From Baylisascaris procyonis (taxonomy: Eukaryota > Nematoda > Chromadorea > Rhabditida > Ascarididae): DNA of 64,000 nt. Below are positions 1 through 13,204 of the stretch, one piece after another; within the stretch, counting starts at the first letter, position 1, and every line of letters begins with the position of its first letter. The stretch covers positions 5,541,001-5,605,000 of the forward strand of contig JAZARR010000171.1 of NCBI GenBank assembly GCA_037389465.1. The letters run 5' to 3'. Made by a program: the position numbers and the translations under genes. The notes under the pieces were generated by a model, which ran no database searches, was not told the origin of the DNA, and saw only the letters and a list, made by a program, of their open reading frames with translations.

Positions 1-531
1 ATCGTTTCTTTGGGCACTGATTTCACTTCAATAAGTTATTTTATCAAATACATAATTCTTATCATCAAATTGTTGGAAAATCGCTAATTTAAAAAATTTT
101 AGTCATTATTGCACGAAGATTGTATTACTTTATGCGGCTTCTCTTTCTTATATAATTTTTACTTCTTGCACTTGCTGGCTTTGGCTACTATGCTTTTTAG
201 GATCCTTGGAAGGGTCCATTATCCAGATGGAAGAATTTATGGGCTATCGTCTTGTCAAACGTTATTGCTATGAGTGTTATGGTTGCTGATTTTAAAGCTT
301 TATATTTTAACCGTCGATTTTGGCCATAGTGGGGTTTGGTCATCGTCGGAGTTTTACACTTTTGTCGGATTTTTACTAATTTTTAAAAGAATTGCACAGA
401 GCGATCGCATCTTTGCATATACATCGCTGCGGATAAGTCTTTTTTGCAGGAGCGACGCTCCTTGTCCTTCCCTCCAGCTTTAAGCGTTGCTGCACGCTCA
501 TCAGGTTGTATTGTAAATTTCGTATTTTAAG
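1..531. other. 5' flank or intron of the ONECUT gene
   Basis: T-rich DNA with no exon I can defend. The first clear ONECUT exon begins at 532 in a phase that needs two bases from an upstream exon, so this stretch is most likely intron and the translation start lies to the left of the window. A short open segment after a TTTTTAG acceptor near 200 is not phase-compatible with the next exon by any donor I could find. Confidence 0.4.
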
Positions 532-3500
532 TGCTTATGCGACGTTAGCACCGATGTCGGCGACACCTGGTTATGGAAGCTCAATGAAAATAGAGCCGAT
601 TACTGAATCAATTCACCATTCTGGATCGCTTCATCACAGCGGCCATCCCAGTCCACTCGATAAAATCAGGTTGCTGTCGCCTGCTCCACCTTCTTTCATT
701 TTTCCCCTCCCTTTCTGTTCTGAGTAGTTTTATGCTGATTTTCAAAATAAACGTTTTCAGTAAACATTTTTGGCATATGGGCTTCAAATTTTGCGCAATA
801 AAGGCCAGTCAGAATATCGTCAGATCTTGCTAGTCGATGGCTACGTCGGGTAGCGATCCACCCACTGGACTTCTGTGTTCTTTTTTTACGGTGATTTTTT
901 CCCGAACCTCGATATGTCCACTTTGGGTATTTACATGCAAAGCGCTCCTTGTTCAAATTTTCAGTAGATCATGTGACTCTCCATTCCAGAAAACGCCTTC
1001 TAAAGCTGCACATTACGTTCTTTTTAATAGTAATAAGAAACTTGGCTATTAGTCGATGTATTTTGCTCTACTTCTGTTCGTTTTTACATGAACGATTCGG
1101 ACCATTCTCCGAATAGTCGATCAGTATTGAACATCAGTGATTCGCGAGCGATAAGGTGGTTGTGATAGCAACTTAACGAGTGACCACCTAACACGTTCTT
1201 CCTGTCACTCATATCTGTGAGCAGAATCGAGAACAGAATCAACCCTTTTTAGGCTAGAAATGTTTTAAATGCAAAATATAGAGAGGCGTATTTAGATTCT
1301 GTTGTTTACAGCAGTCTTTGTTCTTTCTGCGATATGGAACTTGCAGCCGTTGTGAGCTTACGCTTGTAAGCTGAGAAGTATTTGTGTCGGTTATATTAAT
1401 GAAATCTATGAACTTGTTGAAATATAAGCAAATTACTGGTGGTTTACATTTTTTTAAATCTCAAAATACTTTTTAAATTCTTTTATTTTAATGGTTTTTA
1501 TTCGTAGAATATTACAACCGTATTTATTAAAGAGAGGGAGTAAATAAATAAAAAACTTATAAAGGGCGTTTCGAATTATGTTTATGTGTAATGATGATTT
1601 GTTAGATATCCATCCGATGATCGTGTTTTGGCTTCATTCTTTTTTATAAAATTTAAGTGACTATCTTTTTGAGAAACAGTGTTGCTGTTTTGAGAAAAAT
1701 TTTATGTTCGCAGATGGGAAAATGTTTGTTGGTTTTTTTTTTCGAATTAGAAGGGTGTTCCTGATGCTTCTGAAAAATAATTGCCCTTTGGAACTCTCTC
1801 TTTTTTAGAGGTTTCTCTAGAAGTTTCACATTGACTGTTGGCATATCACTTTCACTAAACATTGGGAGGAGTTCGAAGTGGGTGAAGTGGAGGGTTTTAA
1901 ATAAAGTTGCACAGGATCTGTTTTTTTTTCCTTATCAAAGATAAATTTTTCTCATGTAATTATATATTTGTCTGTCATTGTGTTCTCCAGTTCATTGATT
2001 ACATCGGTTTTGATGCTTAATATGGAAAAATTTCAGCTTCAGCTCTGGTCCTGCAGGGCTTCTGTCGCCGTTGCACACTAACCGACCAGACTCGTCAATG
2101 AATACAAATTTGATGGGTGTACATCAGAACGGCGCACGAGCAAGTGATATGCTAAGTAGTTTACGACGACCCGTTCAGTATATCAAAGAAGAGGTATGTG
2201 TATGGCTTGATTGTATTGCAGTTTGGGATGTTTTCGCTTTGTTTATTATGTCTTATCATGGAGATAGTTGATGCTTATGCATCTTAGGATGTGCATCTGT
2301 CAACATTCCAATTTTCTTATGAGACTATGATTAGAAAAGACTTGTGCTGTGATTTGAAATTATTGTGTGGAATAAGGGATCCTGTTAGTGAGCACAGCAT
2401 TATTGTGTTTGTATTCTAGACGAATTGAGTTTTTTCTTGCATTTCTTTGCATGATTTAAATATCCTTATGAAGGGAAATGCAACAGGTTATTGTTGAATT
2501 GATATATAGACATGAATGACAACTCCTATGAATGTGACTGAGAGGGTGGAAGGGAGATGATAAATGCACAACGTTTTGGCTATCGCCTTTAATTGCTTGT
2601 TGCTTTTTGAGCGGTTGTATTTTATGGGGGCAAGAAGAATAAAAGAATTAGTGGATTTCAGATTGACTTATCTCAGGAATTCAAACCACTCGATACACAA
2701 CTCTTTTCACATCATCAATCACAGCAACCCGTAAGCAAGCCAGCGCTGTTTTTCTTACTTGTCAGTTTTTTGGTGCATCTTTTATTTTTGGTAGACAAGA
2801 TTTGCGCAAGACAAAACCCAAGATCAGCATATATTGTTTTATGCGTTAATGGTGAATGTTGCTGGAAATCTTGTTTTTAGGCTTGGGTAAAATGTTTTAG
2901 GTATTTTCTGATTGGAAATGTTGATCTTGCTCTAGGATATCTATATATTTTTTAATCCTCAATAGACGATCTATTGACTCTTAAGCATGGACAATTTTAC
3001 CGTCATTCCCACACTTTCCTCCTATCGTTCCCGTCATATCGATCACTTGGTATTATTGCACACTGATCTTCGATTGCCCATGATCTCAATTTTGATCTTT
3101 TACCATGCTGCCCAATGTTAACAACGTGTATTGTGTGCTTATTTCGGCGAATAAATTCTTTAAGAAATATTGTAAAGAAAAGAGGATTTTTTAATTCTTA
3201 AATTATTTTTGTTATCTTTTTTGTCATTAAATTTGTTATCGTTTGAAGATTTTTGTGATCTGTAACGTTTTATTTTGTTTCTCAGTTAATGATGCAGAAC
3301 TGATATAAGACTGCAAAGAAAGTATATACGAAACTATGGACATCGTATTGTTCGGGCAGAGCATTCATATTTATAGAATATGTCTTGTGAAATTTGTTGC
3401 ATGTATTTGTTGAGGAATATAGACCGAGAAATTGATGAGTAGAACGATGAACGATGAGAGGGGAAAGGAAGGAATAGGAGTTTATATGGGTGGTGACAGC

Positions 3501-6500
3501 TTTATAAGGATATTATAAGAAGGGAGGACAAAGTGGGAGTGTAAAGAAGATTACAAAAAATTGAAGCCTTCGAGTTTGAGGAGGTGAAATTCTTTTTTTT
3601 TTTTTGCTAAGGGAGATTATTTAGACAAGCTTGATGACCCAAGAGCAGCAGCAGCAGCAGGAGTTAGACCATCGGTTGGCTAACGCGGAAACGCCTCCGG
3701 CTGTAAGCAACGTTGAATTGGCGAGCTCATTCATCGCAACCATGATCGGAGAGCAGGTCAGTTGAGCAATTCATTGAATATTACTGTAAATATAGAACGA
3801 TTTCTATAAGTCTTTTATTGATAGACCTGTCTAAGTAGTCAATAAATTTAGAAGTCCTATGGTTCCTATGGTTTATCGCCAGGTTTCACGACAGGTCGTT
3901 TACGTTTATGATGTTTTTAAGTGCTAAAATGCGATAGCAATAATATAGGCCATTGTGTTTGGTTATGTAAGGCATATTTCATATGTACAGGATTGCAAGA
4001 GTCGTAGAAATTCAGCAAAATGCAGTTGTTCTGGAATGATCGATTGTTGTCATTTCTAGAAAGCTTTGAATAGTTTATGCATTGCTTTTCTTTGCCGCTG
4101 CATTTTCATGCTTAAGTAACTTGGCGAGTCGAAGGTGACTGCATTTGTTTTATGTTTTAAAAAAATTGTCGAAGTGAAATATCCCGGTTTTAAGGTATCC
4201 TAGTTTTTAGCGTCAGTTGCTGCTGGAAGACTACTACTACTCCGAACAATTATTTATAGGGCTACAAAATTCTTAGTGATAGTAATTTGAATAAAGTGAA
4301 GAAATACGGAAATTTTTCAGCCGCCCGATTCACCGACTCCTCAACAGACGCTCTACGAGCACAATTCCCATGCCTATCGGCATCAGCTAGAAAATACGGA
4401 GCTGAGCGGTAGTGACGATTTAGATGTGGGTGGTGCGGGACCAAGTGACGAGCCCGCCATTCCCATTGACGAAGTAGCACAATCCCCCAGCACGGCGAAT
4501 ATCGAAAGTGTAGCTGGTTGGTTTTCGACAGCTTCTCTGGAAACGGATTCAATGTGTATAACCATTTCTCATTTATTTATCGTTTTTTATTATATATTTA
4601 ATGCTTAATATACTTATTTATATGTTTAGTAGGCGTTAAGATTCGGTCTATGTATACGATGGAATGTGCGATCGAAGATGGTATGTTTTGTGATTGTTTC
4701 GTTATGAGGTTTTTATTTCGATCTTGTCATGCCACTAATATAGTTGTATATTGTATGAGACGACGCTAGCTGCATTACTTAGCGAATAAAGCAGCTTAGG
4801 TGGTGTGAGAGGGGATCGGGTGGGGGAGGGGAAACTATACTGATTGTTGGGAATCATTGAAACCCATTGCTCAGTATGTCGTCTCGTCGATGTTTTTATA
4901 ACTGTTCTTCGTGCAGTACATTGCCACCTCAATTACAGGTGCCGTAGGCATTTCTTCTCTGTTGTAATATCTTTTTTCCTCCTTGTTGTTTTTGCATAAG
5001 CTTTATACAGGTGAGTGAGAAATCGAGAGAGGTTTTATAATGTCACGAGTACAGTCTTGGGTGATCCCTCAGTGAAGGGGATTTATCCATGCTGTGTGTA
5101 GCCATTGTATCCCAAACTGAAAGCTTCCAAATTGTAGGGGTGAAGAGGGTGGCTGTATTTTGAGTTTCTCGGTGAAATATAGAAATGTGGTCAATGATTG
5201 AGAAGAGACTTTTAAATTTGTTAATTTATTCAGTGGGATGATTTTTTGTTTATAGGTGTTGCGAGGACATCCTATTCAACGAAAGATACGAGTGATCCGT
5301 TGAATGCGGAAATTGACGACGATATTTATATCGATACGAAGGATCTCTGTAAACGAATTGCTTGGGAATTGAAGCAGCACTCTATACCGCAGGCCATTTT
5401 CGCTGAACGAATTCTTTGTCGGTATGTTCACTGAAAGCTTGGGATTAATACTTAGGATAGGATCTCAATCCCTGGCTTCCCTTCCCACCAGCTGTTCCGT
5501 TTTCTCACCAGCTTTTCCTCCCGTCATTTCCCATTTCGGAATCTGATTCGTTTCAACTCTTCGTGTTTTGATATTTCAATTTAATTCCATTCTTATGCAA
5601 ATTCCTTGAGCACCCCAACGCATCTATGTAATATGATAATGTAATGTGTTATAGTGAAGTTAATAAGGTGAAAAGAGTAGTATGGAAGATTATGATACAA
5701 TTATTCAGAAGATATAATAGGAACATGAAGAATATAAATGGCCGTTGAAGATTATCTTGTGGCCCTCAAAGAAGATTATCTAATGAAGTATGATTGAATC
5801 GTTAAAGTTGGATTGTATCCACAATCGATGCTTTTTGTTGCTATTAGGGACTTGAAGGTGGTATTGGAAACGGGTAAAGAGAGACAGGTATTCCTTTAGA
5901 GATGGTTTGATTTCCGGAAGTATGGCGTTAGAGGTGTGCTGAGGTAAATGGTCGGAAGGTTAGCACTAATTGAGTTATCAATTGATGCGGTAGTGCGTAG
6001 ATTGAAGGTAAATGACAAGCTGAATAGTATTTAAGTGACAGTTGGTGATGGTATCGATGTTTGATTGATATTGCATTGTGTTCGTTTTTAGGAGTCAAGG
6101 AACATTGTCTGATCTGTTACGAAATCCAAAACCATGGAATAAGCTGAAATCAGGGCGTGAAACGTTTCGGAGGATGTTCAATTGGGTGCAGCAACCACTC
6201 GAATTACGACTCGGTATTTTAGATATGTACAAAGGTTTGTTTTTTATGTTTATGTGTGATCCAGATGATACTGATGGGGTGATTTACGGAAATGTAGGGG
6301 TGGGTATCGAGTTGTAGAGATGGTCGCTGTAATTTTACACTATCGTCGATAAAAAGAAATTTCACGAAGAATGAACGGTTTTGGTTGCGATGGAAACGTT
6401 TAGGTAAATTCACATCTCTCCAAGCTGACAAGAAATCAAAGGGAAGGAGCTTTATCCTTGCCATCCAGATTCTTGCTGGTGCAATTTTTGCGCATTCTAG

Positions 6501-9500
6501 TCCATGTTTGGCATTCTTATTGATTGTATTGTAGCATACTTCAACCTTGTTTTTGTTTATTTTTTATTTACTAATATATTTGATTATTTATCGCTTGACT
6601 TGCTCATGTTGGAAAGAGATCATTTTTACCAGATTTTCCGGCCGCTTTGTTGAATATTTTTCAGTTTGTTCAATTTAGGTGGTGCTGATGAGAACTTTGG
6701 TGCTCACAACAATGGGCTGGGCAAGTTGAGTGGTATACCTAGGGTATTGAGCCCGCCCACACCTGCACAGAATGCTCGTCAAGGATCGAGACATAAACAC
6801 GATGGCGAAAATGCAGGTAATATCCTAATGATTAGCCTTGGAATTTTATTGTGCAAGCGTTTGTTGGCTGATGATCTGACGATTTTTATTACTATTTTAA
6901 AATATTTTTATTAATATTTTAAAATATTAATCTCTCTGAGTCCTCGCAGGATGTTATTAATTATTTCCGTTTGCTTCTTAATTTCTCTGAAAGATTGCCT
7001 ATTCTTCTACTTCTATTTTTATATGCGAAATGAACTCTTCAATGTTCTATGTGACTGTGAGTGCGAAACTATTTTAAGAAATAGTGCAACAGTATTTTTG
7101 AGTCCTCACTGTTTGAGCATCGATGCGTTGCTGGGTTCAGGTACATTATGTGCTGCTTATTGTTTGGGTAAAATCGATGTGAATGCTTTGAGGAATCAAT
7201 AGAAGTGAAGAACTTACGCTATTACCGAATAGATAAGAGATTTAAGTTGATCCTCTAGGCCTGATATGGATAATCCTATTGTTGTGGAAGTTACACTAGA
7301 TGTAGGCAAGGTGTATAGTGAATGTGTATTTTATAGACTCAGTTTTTGTTATACAATATATTTGGCCAGCAGAGATTACCTCTAGTTTATTTTAGTTTCT
7401 CCTTGTTCTTTTTATTTATTATGGTCATTGTTTTATCCGTTGAATAGGGAAAATCGCTTCAGGGCATGGCCATAATGGTAGCAGTACGAAGAGGCCCCGA
7501 CTTGTTTTCACCGATATCCAGAAAAGAACATTGCAGGTTTGTTTTTCGTTTTTTTTTTTTTTTTTTGTTAAATGTTAGAAAGAATGTGATCACAAAGACT
7601 TTAAGGCTACTGATGGAATTTTTAGTGGAATATAGTTTTTGGCACCGTATATTTTATTTAATTATTTAAATTAATTAATTATATTTAATTTGAAAGCTTC
7701 AGCGTTTCATGTAGGGTCATTATGGTTGGCTTGCTCAGTCAATTTTTTTCTTGCCCATTGCTCTCTTGATGATCGTAATGCATTGCACTTTTTTCCACAT
7801 CCCAGTATGACTACCGTATATTCTTTGCTGTATGCAGTGAAGTCGTCGACGGGAGATGGTACTTGCTGATAAGGTTTGATGATGTTTTCCAAAATATTAC
7901 GGTACAGCTATCAATTAAACGCGTTTTCAGGCGATATTCAAAGAGACACAACGACCAAGTCGTGAAATGCAGCAGACGATTGCAGAGCATTTGCGACTCG
8001 ATTTGTCGACTGTGGCCAATTTTTTCATGAACGCTAGACGCCGCTCAAGAAGTGGGCCACTCGTGGGCGACGCACCTGCTCCCTATCAGCAGGTAGTTTT
8101 ACTTGAATGCTTTGATGTGTTTAGGCAGCTGATGCTCATTAACACCACTCCTTGCTGTTAATTTGCTATCAAAGCACTGTGCCTAAGGTGTTGTAGCAAT
8201 AAACCGATGAGTAATAAGTATCGATGTGCGAGAAAAAATTTAGTTCGTTTATTTTTTTTTTGTTTTTTCGTAATTAAATGGTGTTTTTGAGGATGGCCTA
8301 ATTATCTGTTATCCAGAAAAACGTTCATTCAGCTAATATATTTGACCATTTTCCTGAATCAGGAGTGTTTCAGGGAAAGCAAATTGCACAATGTGCACCT
8401 GTATTGTTTTTATTTCATATCTTTTTCCATAATTTGTGCATACTAGAATATTGCTAGTGCTACTGTTCTTCACAATCACTAACCGGGTTCTTTGAGAAAC
8501 TTTCAGCTATTGAGTAGGCATTGGCTTGGATCGATTTGCCTTCTTCGAAAGGTGCTGTTGTGTAGATGTGTACATGTTTTGATAAGGTACCGCTATAATG
8601 CTGTGGAGCATTGATTTTACTCTTGTTGATGTTAAGGTGCGTCCGATCACACCTCCGCCAGAATCGCCTCCGCATCAGCGAACACAAGGACGATCTCGAA
8701 CTAGTCGGCACTCGGTTCGGACCGAGGTCGAACCAGGCATCTCGGTTGCCACGAGCTCGCATATTGAGCACACTGTTGCTCAGGTAGCTGAGGAGGCTGC
8801 CGAGTACGCCAGAAGACATGAGGTAGGTCGCCAATGGCACGGAGAAGCTCGAGGTTTTTTTCTCATAGAAATAGCATCCGAGCGAGTGTGGTTATTAGTA
8901 TTTTCTTTTAGTACAACAGGATCACTGAAGCTATCATATTTTGGACTGTTCCGGTGTCATCGTTTGGAGTTTTTTTTCTTTTTTTTTTTTCAGGGGAAGG
9001 AAGTTTAATGGGGAAAAGGTTACCGTAAGCAATTTTTGGATGCTGTCAATAAAAGCTGAAATGACTTGGCTGATTTGTTTGTTTTTTTTTAAAGTTTTTT
9101 TGAAGACAAGGCTACTTGAAGTTTTTTTTCTTCATTCTCTGTCATAATTCAAAATCCTGAATAAGGCATATTGTATGCCTGCTTAAATATTGCCACTCAC
9201 CAGGTATGCGAAAGATGGCCATCCTTTTATTGAACTTGGCCGGTTTAATTGTTAGAAGCTGTCGGGTGGGAATATGACCACTATTTTTCTTTTTCACTAC
9301 TCGTTAATAAATCTCGAGCCAAATAAAGTGTGCTTTGGCAGTAGTTTAACTTTGATAATGTGGGAGTGGTATTCAAACCATCAGCTTCGCGATTTCTGCG
9401 CAAAGCTGTTATCCACTTGATCATTTTTCTCGTCATTTTCTGTGTTGTTTTATTTTGCTGTGTAATGATCATTTTTGATAAAATTTCTTCAAAATATATT

Positions 9501-11548
9501 TAGCCAGTGGAAAATGGCGCGAGGGGTTCGGAAGAACAGAGTCCCAATTTGGATTGTAGTCAAGACGAGCCTGAATACAAGGTGAGGACTCTTAGATTAC
9601 ATGCTGTTTTATCGAATTGTTCTTGCTTTCGAATTTTTTGATGCGCGAGCAGTTTACAAATACCACATTGCAAACGCTATTTGTCGGTGCTTTTATTTTA
9701 CCTGCCTAATGCCCATTCAAAGAAAATTACTTCATAATAAAATTTTATCTAGAAATACAGTGAGAGGAAAATGGACTAGAATAAGCGAAACAAATTTGAT
9801 CTATGCGGTTTTTTAAAATGAACCTTCAATGTTATGTTGAGCGGCGCTAGTATGTTTGCGCACGTATGCAACGTGGAGAAGTTGATCTTCATGAGTGGAA
9901 CTGGAATGCACCTAGTTTTATCTAAGCTTAGTTTAGTTTGTTGCTTCCTTCATTCTCACTTGCGCTACTTGCATCTTGATACGGCGTAATTTACTGCATT
10001 TTCAATTTCTGAGTGTCTATCTATTTTTTTAATGTGTGCATTATGACATTTATGACATTTTTAACGACACTTGTATGTTAATTTTACGAAAACTCGATGG
10101 AACAAATTAGCGCATCGATTTTTTATTTATTTATTTATTTGTTTTTTGAATAATTGTGCAAGAGTTGTTTGATCAGTTCGTGAGTAATCAAAAGCTTCAT
10201 TTTCTGCACTGTCGTTCACTATTTTGGTAATGAATCAACGTATCATAAGGAGGAAATGTTTGACTACGAGCGATTTTCCGATTGACGGCGTTACGGCACT
10301 ACCTCTTCACTCTTGCTGCCAGAATCATATAATAAGTGGTGATTCTCGATTGAAACGATTTCAGATGATGCGATTAAATGATTGTGGACGAATCGTCGAT
10401 TCGAGGCATCCGTTGAGGGGTTGTGCAGAAGTGCAAGGCACATGCTCAGTATCGGATGATGTGCGGGCGGTCGCGCTATCTGCGTCTACCGCATCTACAA
10501 TCACTCGGCGTGCAGAAAACATCTATGTCGTTTCGGTACCTGCTGCAGTCCCCACCGACTCAAATCTGGTAGGAACTGAATTTTCGTTCCATATGCTTCC
10601 CTCTATTTCCTAATGAGAGCGTCTAACACGAAACCTTAAGTAGAACCTATCTGAGCTATTCCATGCTTCCTTACTTCTCTAAATTTATGAGAGTAAAATC
10701 CTCCGTTTCGGAAATGCTGAGAAATTTTTTTTAGCAACGAAATTTTCATAGAGATTAGGCTGCTTAGGCGGCATTTGCGATTGCTATTTGAAAACAGTTT
10801 CGAATAGGAACCATTGCAAATACTTGTCCATTGTTTTTGTTGTCATATTTTATCCTTTCCCGCTCTCCCCTCCAGAAAAAGAAACTAAAAAGTAGCATGG
10901 TGTGCTGCTGTAGTTATTTAAAAAGCTGAATTTCATTCTGTTGTTGGTGCAGTTGCGTTGAAAAGATTTGTAGTTTTGAAGAGAGTGATGCTTGCCTGTT
11001 GTATCATTCAGCGAGTTGCTAAGGTAATGCAAATAGTGTTTTAAAAAAATTGACGCTGCAAAGCAGAGGACTAAATAATTATTTCTCTCTTTCTAGAAAA
11101 AGATGTGACAGGTTCTTAAAGATATGGAAAAATGTGGGTTTATAGGGGCTAGGTTCATGCAATAGGTGGCGTCCATTTCAGTTCATAGAGGGAAGGGGGG
11201 GATAGAAGCACTGATGAAATATTGGCTCTTTCATGATTTGTAGTCATCTGCGTTGGTAGAAGATATAACATATATCGCTATTTGATTCCTTCTTTCGATT
11301 TCAATGGCGATTCGACGTGAGATCAAGATGTTGTAGCCATCGAACGTTTTCGGCCGTAGTGTGTATCGGTGCATCTTGGTGTACATAAAGCGTAGCATCG
11401 AGTTCTTTTAAAGTGCACGCAAATTTTGCAGAGTTACTCGGGTGGACAGCAGCAACGGATGTTGCCAGTGATGTCATTCGGCAGTAAAGTGGTCACCGTG
11501 AAGGTGGAGCGCGAAGGATCGAACGTTACAGCCACTGCACCCGAGTAG
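532..11548 (+). CDS. onecut: ONECUT-class CUT-homeodomain transcription factor (14 exons, 5' partial)
   Basis: Nuclear DNA-binding regulator of the ONECUT/HNF6 family; nematode relatives include CEH-48 and CEH-38. Exons read as 532-669, 2037-2193, 2677-2730, 3625-3756, 4321-4516, 5256-5421, 6092-6234, 6679-6816, 7448-7536, 7931-8092, 8637-8822, 9504-9581, 10365-10568 and 11432-11548 (TAG stop). All junction phases agree and give 652 residues. Residues 1-8 (AYATLAPM) resemble the YTTLTPLQ box of vertebrate ONECUT. A short poly-Q follows near 124-129. The CUT domain is about 249-328 and contains SIPQAIFAERILCR and SQGTLSDLLRNPKPW. The homeodomain is about 389-445 and ends in NFFMNARRR, with the class-defining Phe48 and Met50 at residues 435 and 437. 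A tail of about 208 residues follows, rich in Ser, Thr, Pro and Val. Four donors are weak (GTTGCT, GTTGGT and two GTTTGT). The family is certain. Orthology to one C. elegans gene, and exons missing upstream, are not resolved. Confidence 0.93.
3644..3660 (+). repeat. CAG repeat encoding poly-Gln in the ONECUT gene
   Basis: Five CAG codons in a row plus flanking CAA/GAG inside the exon 3625-3756 encode a short glutamine run in the N-terminal, presumably activation, region of the ONECUT protein. It is short enough to be ordinary but could be length-polymorphic. Confidence 0.8.
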
Positions 11549-11976
11549 TATGCTTGTGGTCACTCTATCCTATTGCTGTATCTTCTCAACTGCGTTCTTG
11601 TTCTTGATTCTTGATTCTTGCTTGCTCCCACCTCGCCGCGCACTTTTTTGAAACTATTCATCCATTCTGTCGTAATAGTAAATTGGTAAACTGATAGAAG
11701 GAATGAGTGACCAAACACTCAATTTTTCGGGAGAAATTGCGATAGTAAATTTCTAGATGCAGTGATGCGTTTATGCGATTAGAGAATTAAGTTGAGGTGG
11801 GGGTGAGATACGAAGAAAACGAAGAGTTCATTCAGAAGAGCTTCACATGAGGGAGAGCTGAGAAGGGAAAAGCGTAAACGCGAGCTGCTCTTAACATAGC
11901 CAGTGATATTTTAGTATGGAAACGCTTTTTTGTATCATTACGATTCTACTAGTGTTATATACAGGTGCACACACAT

Positions 11977-12012
11977 TCTCTCTCTTTCTCTCTCCCTCTC
12001 TCTCTCTCTCTG
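11977..12012. repeat. CT-rich microsatellite
   Basis: Imperfect (TC)n tract interrupted by TTT and CCC, about 36 bp, in the 3' flank of the ONECUT gene. Confidence 0.9.
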
Positions 12013-13143
12013 TTCGCATGTTGTCTACCATCTCAAGACCAAATATGTATCGTATGAGACTGTCCGAAGTAGATTACTCAACGTTGTGGTTTCATTTGTT
12101 TATTCCTTTTTTTTCCTTATTTGATTGTTGCTTGCCGATTCCATAGCATAGATTGTGAGTGTGGTGAAATCGTCCTCTTGAAAGTAAAGCAATGATAAGA
12201 ATAGGAAAAAAAGGTAGGAAGTTCAAATAGGTAAGATGGCGTTGTCTCCTCAATTATATATGGGAGTTTATTGAATGAAAGCGAGGTTTTCGACATGCTC
12301 GATATATGACTTCATACTTAAATAGAGTTTATGCGCCTTTCGAGCTTTTCCTATGTGGGCATTAATATATTGAACGCATAGGTATATCCCAACAATTGAT
12401 AAATTGAATACATAGCTGTTTGCTGATATTTTATGTATTCTGTCAAATTTCAATAAGCACAAAAACTTTTGAATGCTTTGACCGATATTCTCAGGCTTTT
12501 TATTAATTTCACGCACGCATTCGTCTCCCATTTAATTTTCCTTCTCCTTTCTTATAATTATCTTCTTCCTTTTAGATTTTAATCATTTTTATTTGTGGAT
12601 TCTTGCAATATTCGACTATGAAAATCCCGGTTATTTTATATTTTTAACAATACTACCGGCGCAAAATATCTATTTAGAGTGTCGAGCTGAGTTGAGCGTT
12701 ATGAAAGGACGATGTGACGATTGTTTACGTGTTATATGGTTTCTTCGTGTCATACTGTGTGTGCACGAGTAGGTGTGTAAGAAAAAAAGAGAGGACTCGT
12801 TGAAAAGTGTGAAAAATTGTGTGATCGTGAATGAGCTTGCGCGATCAAATAATGGGGAGCGAGGAGGGGATCAGGAGGGTGGTGCTGTTGACCAGGACAA
12901 TTTTAAATTCAACGAAAGTGGCTTGAAGTATAGCTAATAAGCTAATAACCTTTCTAGCTAATTCGATTGAATAGATTGGTTTTTAATGGGTGCGAAAGAG
13001 ATTATTTTGTCTGATGTCATATAAGGCTGAATATTGTAGATATCGGTGAGTGCTTCAGGTGACATATTTTTGGGACGTTGAGTAGCAGAGAGAGTAATAC
13101 GATCAGAGGAAGCTTTTGCGTCGATCTTATTCATTCATATTTA

Positions 13144-13147
<4 letters not shown>

Positions 13148-13201
<54 letters not shown>
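13148..13201. repeat. (GT)n microsatellite
   Basis: About 26 uninterrupted GT units. Long pure dinucleotide runs of this kind are usually polymorphic. It can adopt Z-DNA in principle, but nothing else here suggests a function. Confidence 0.95.

Positions 13202-13204
<3 letters not shown>

Noticed and set aside
696..1052. Open frames of 86 (-) and 71 (+) codons in the first ONECUT intron
   Set aside because: They overlap on opposite strands and lie inside an intron bounded by well-supported exons.
12268..12531. 87-codon minus-strand frame downstream of ONECUT
   Set aside because: Codon usage follows the local AT bias, there is no splice context and no recognisable motif. A frame of this length can occur by chance.
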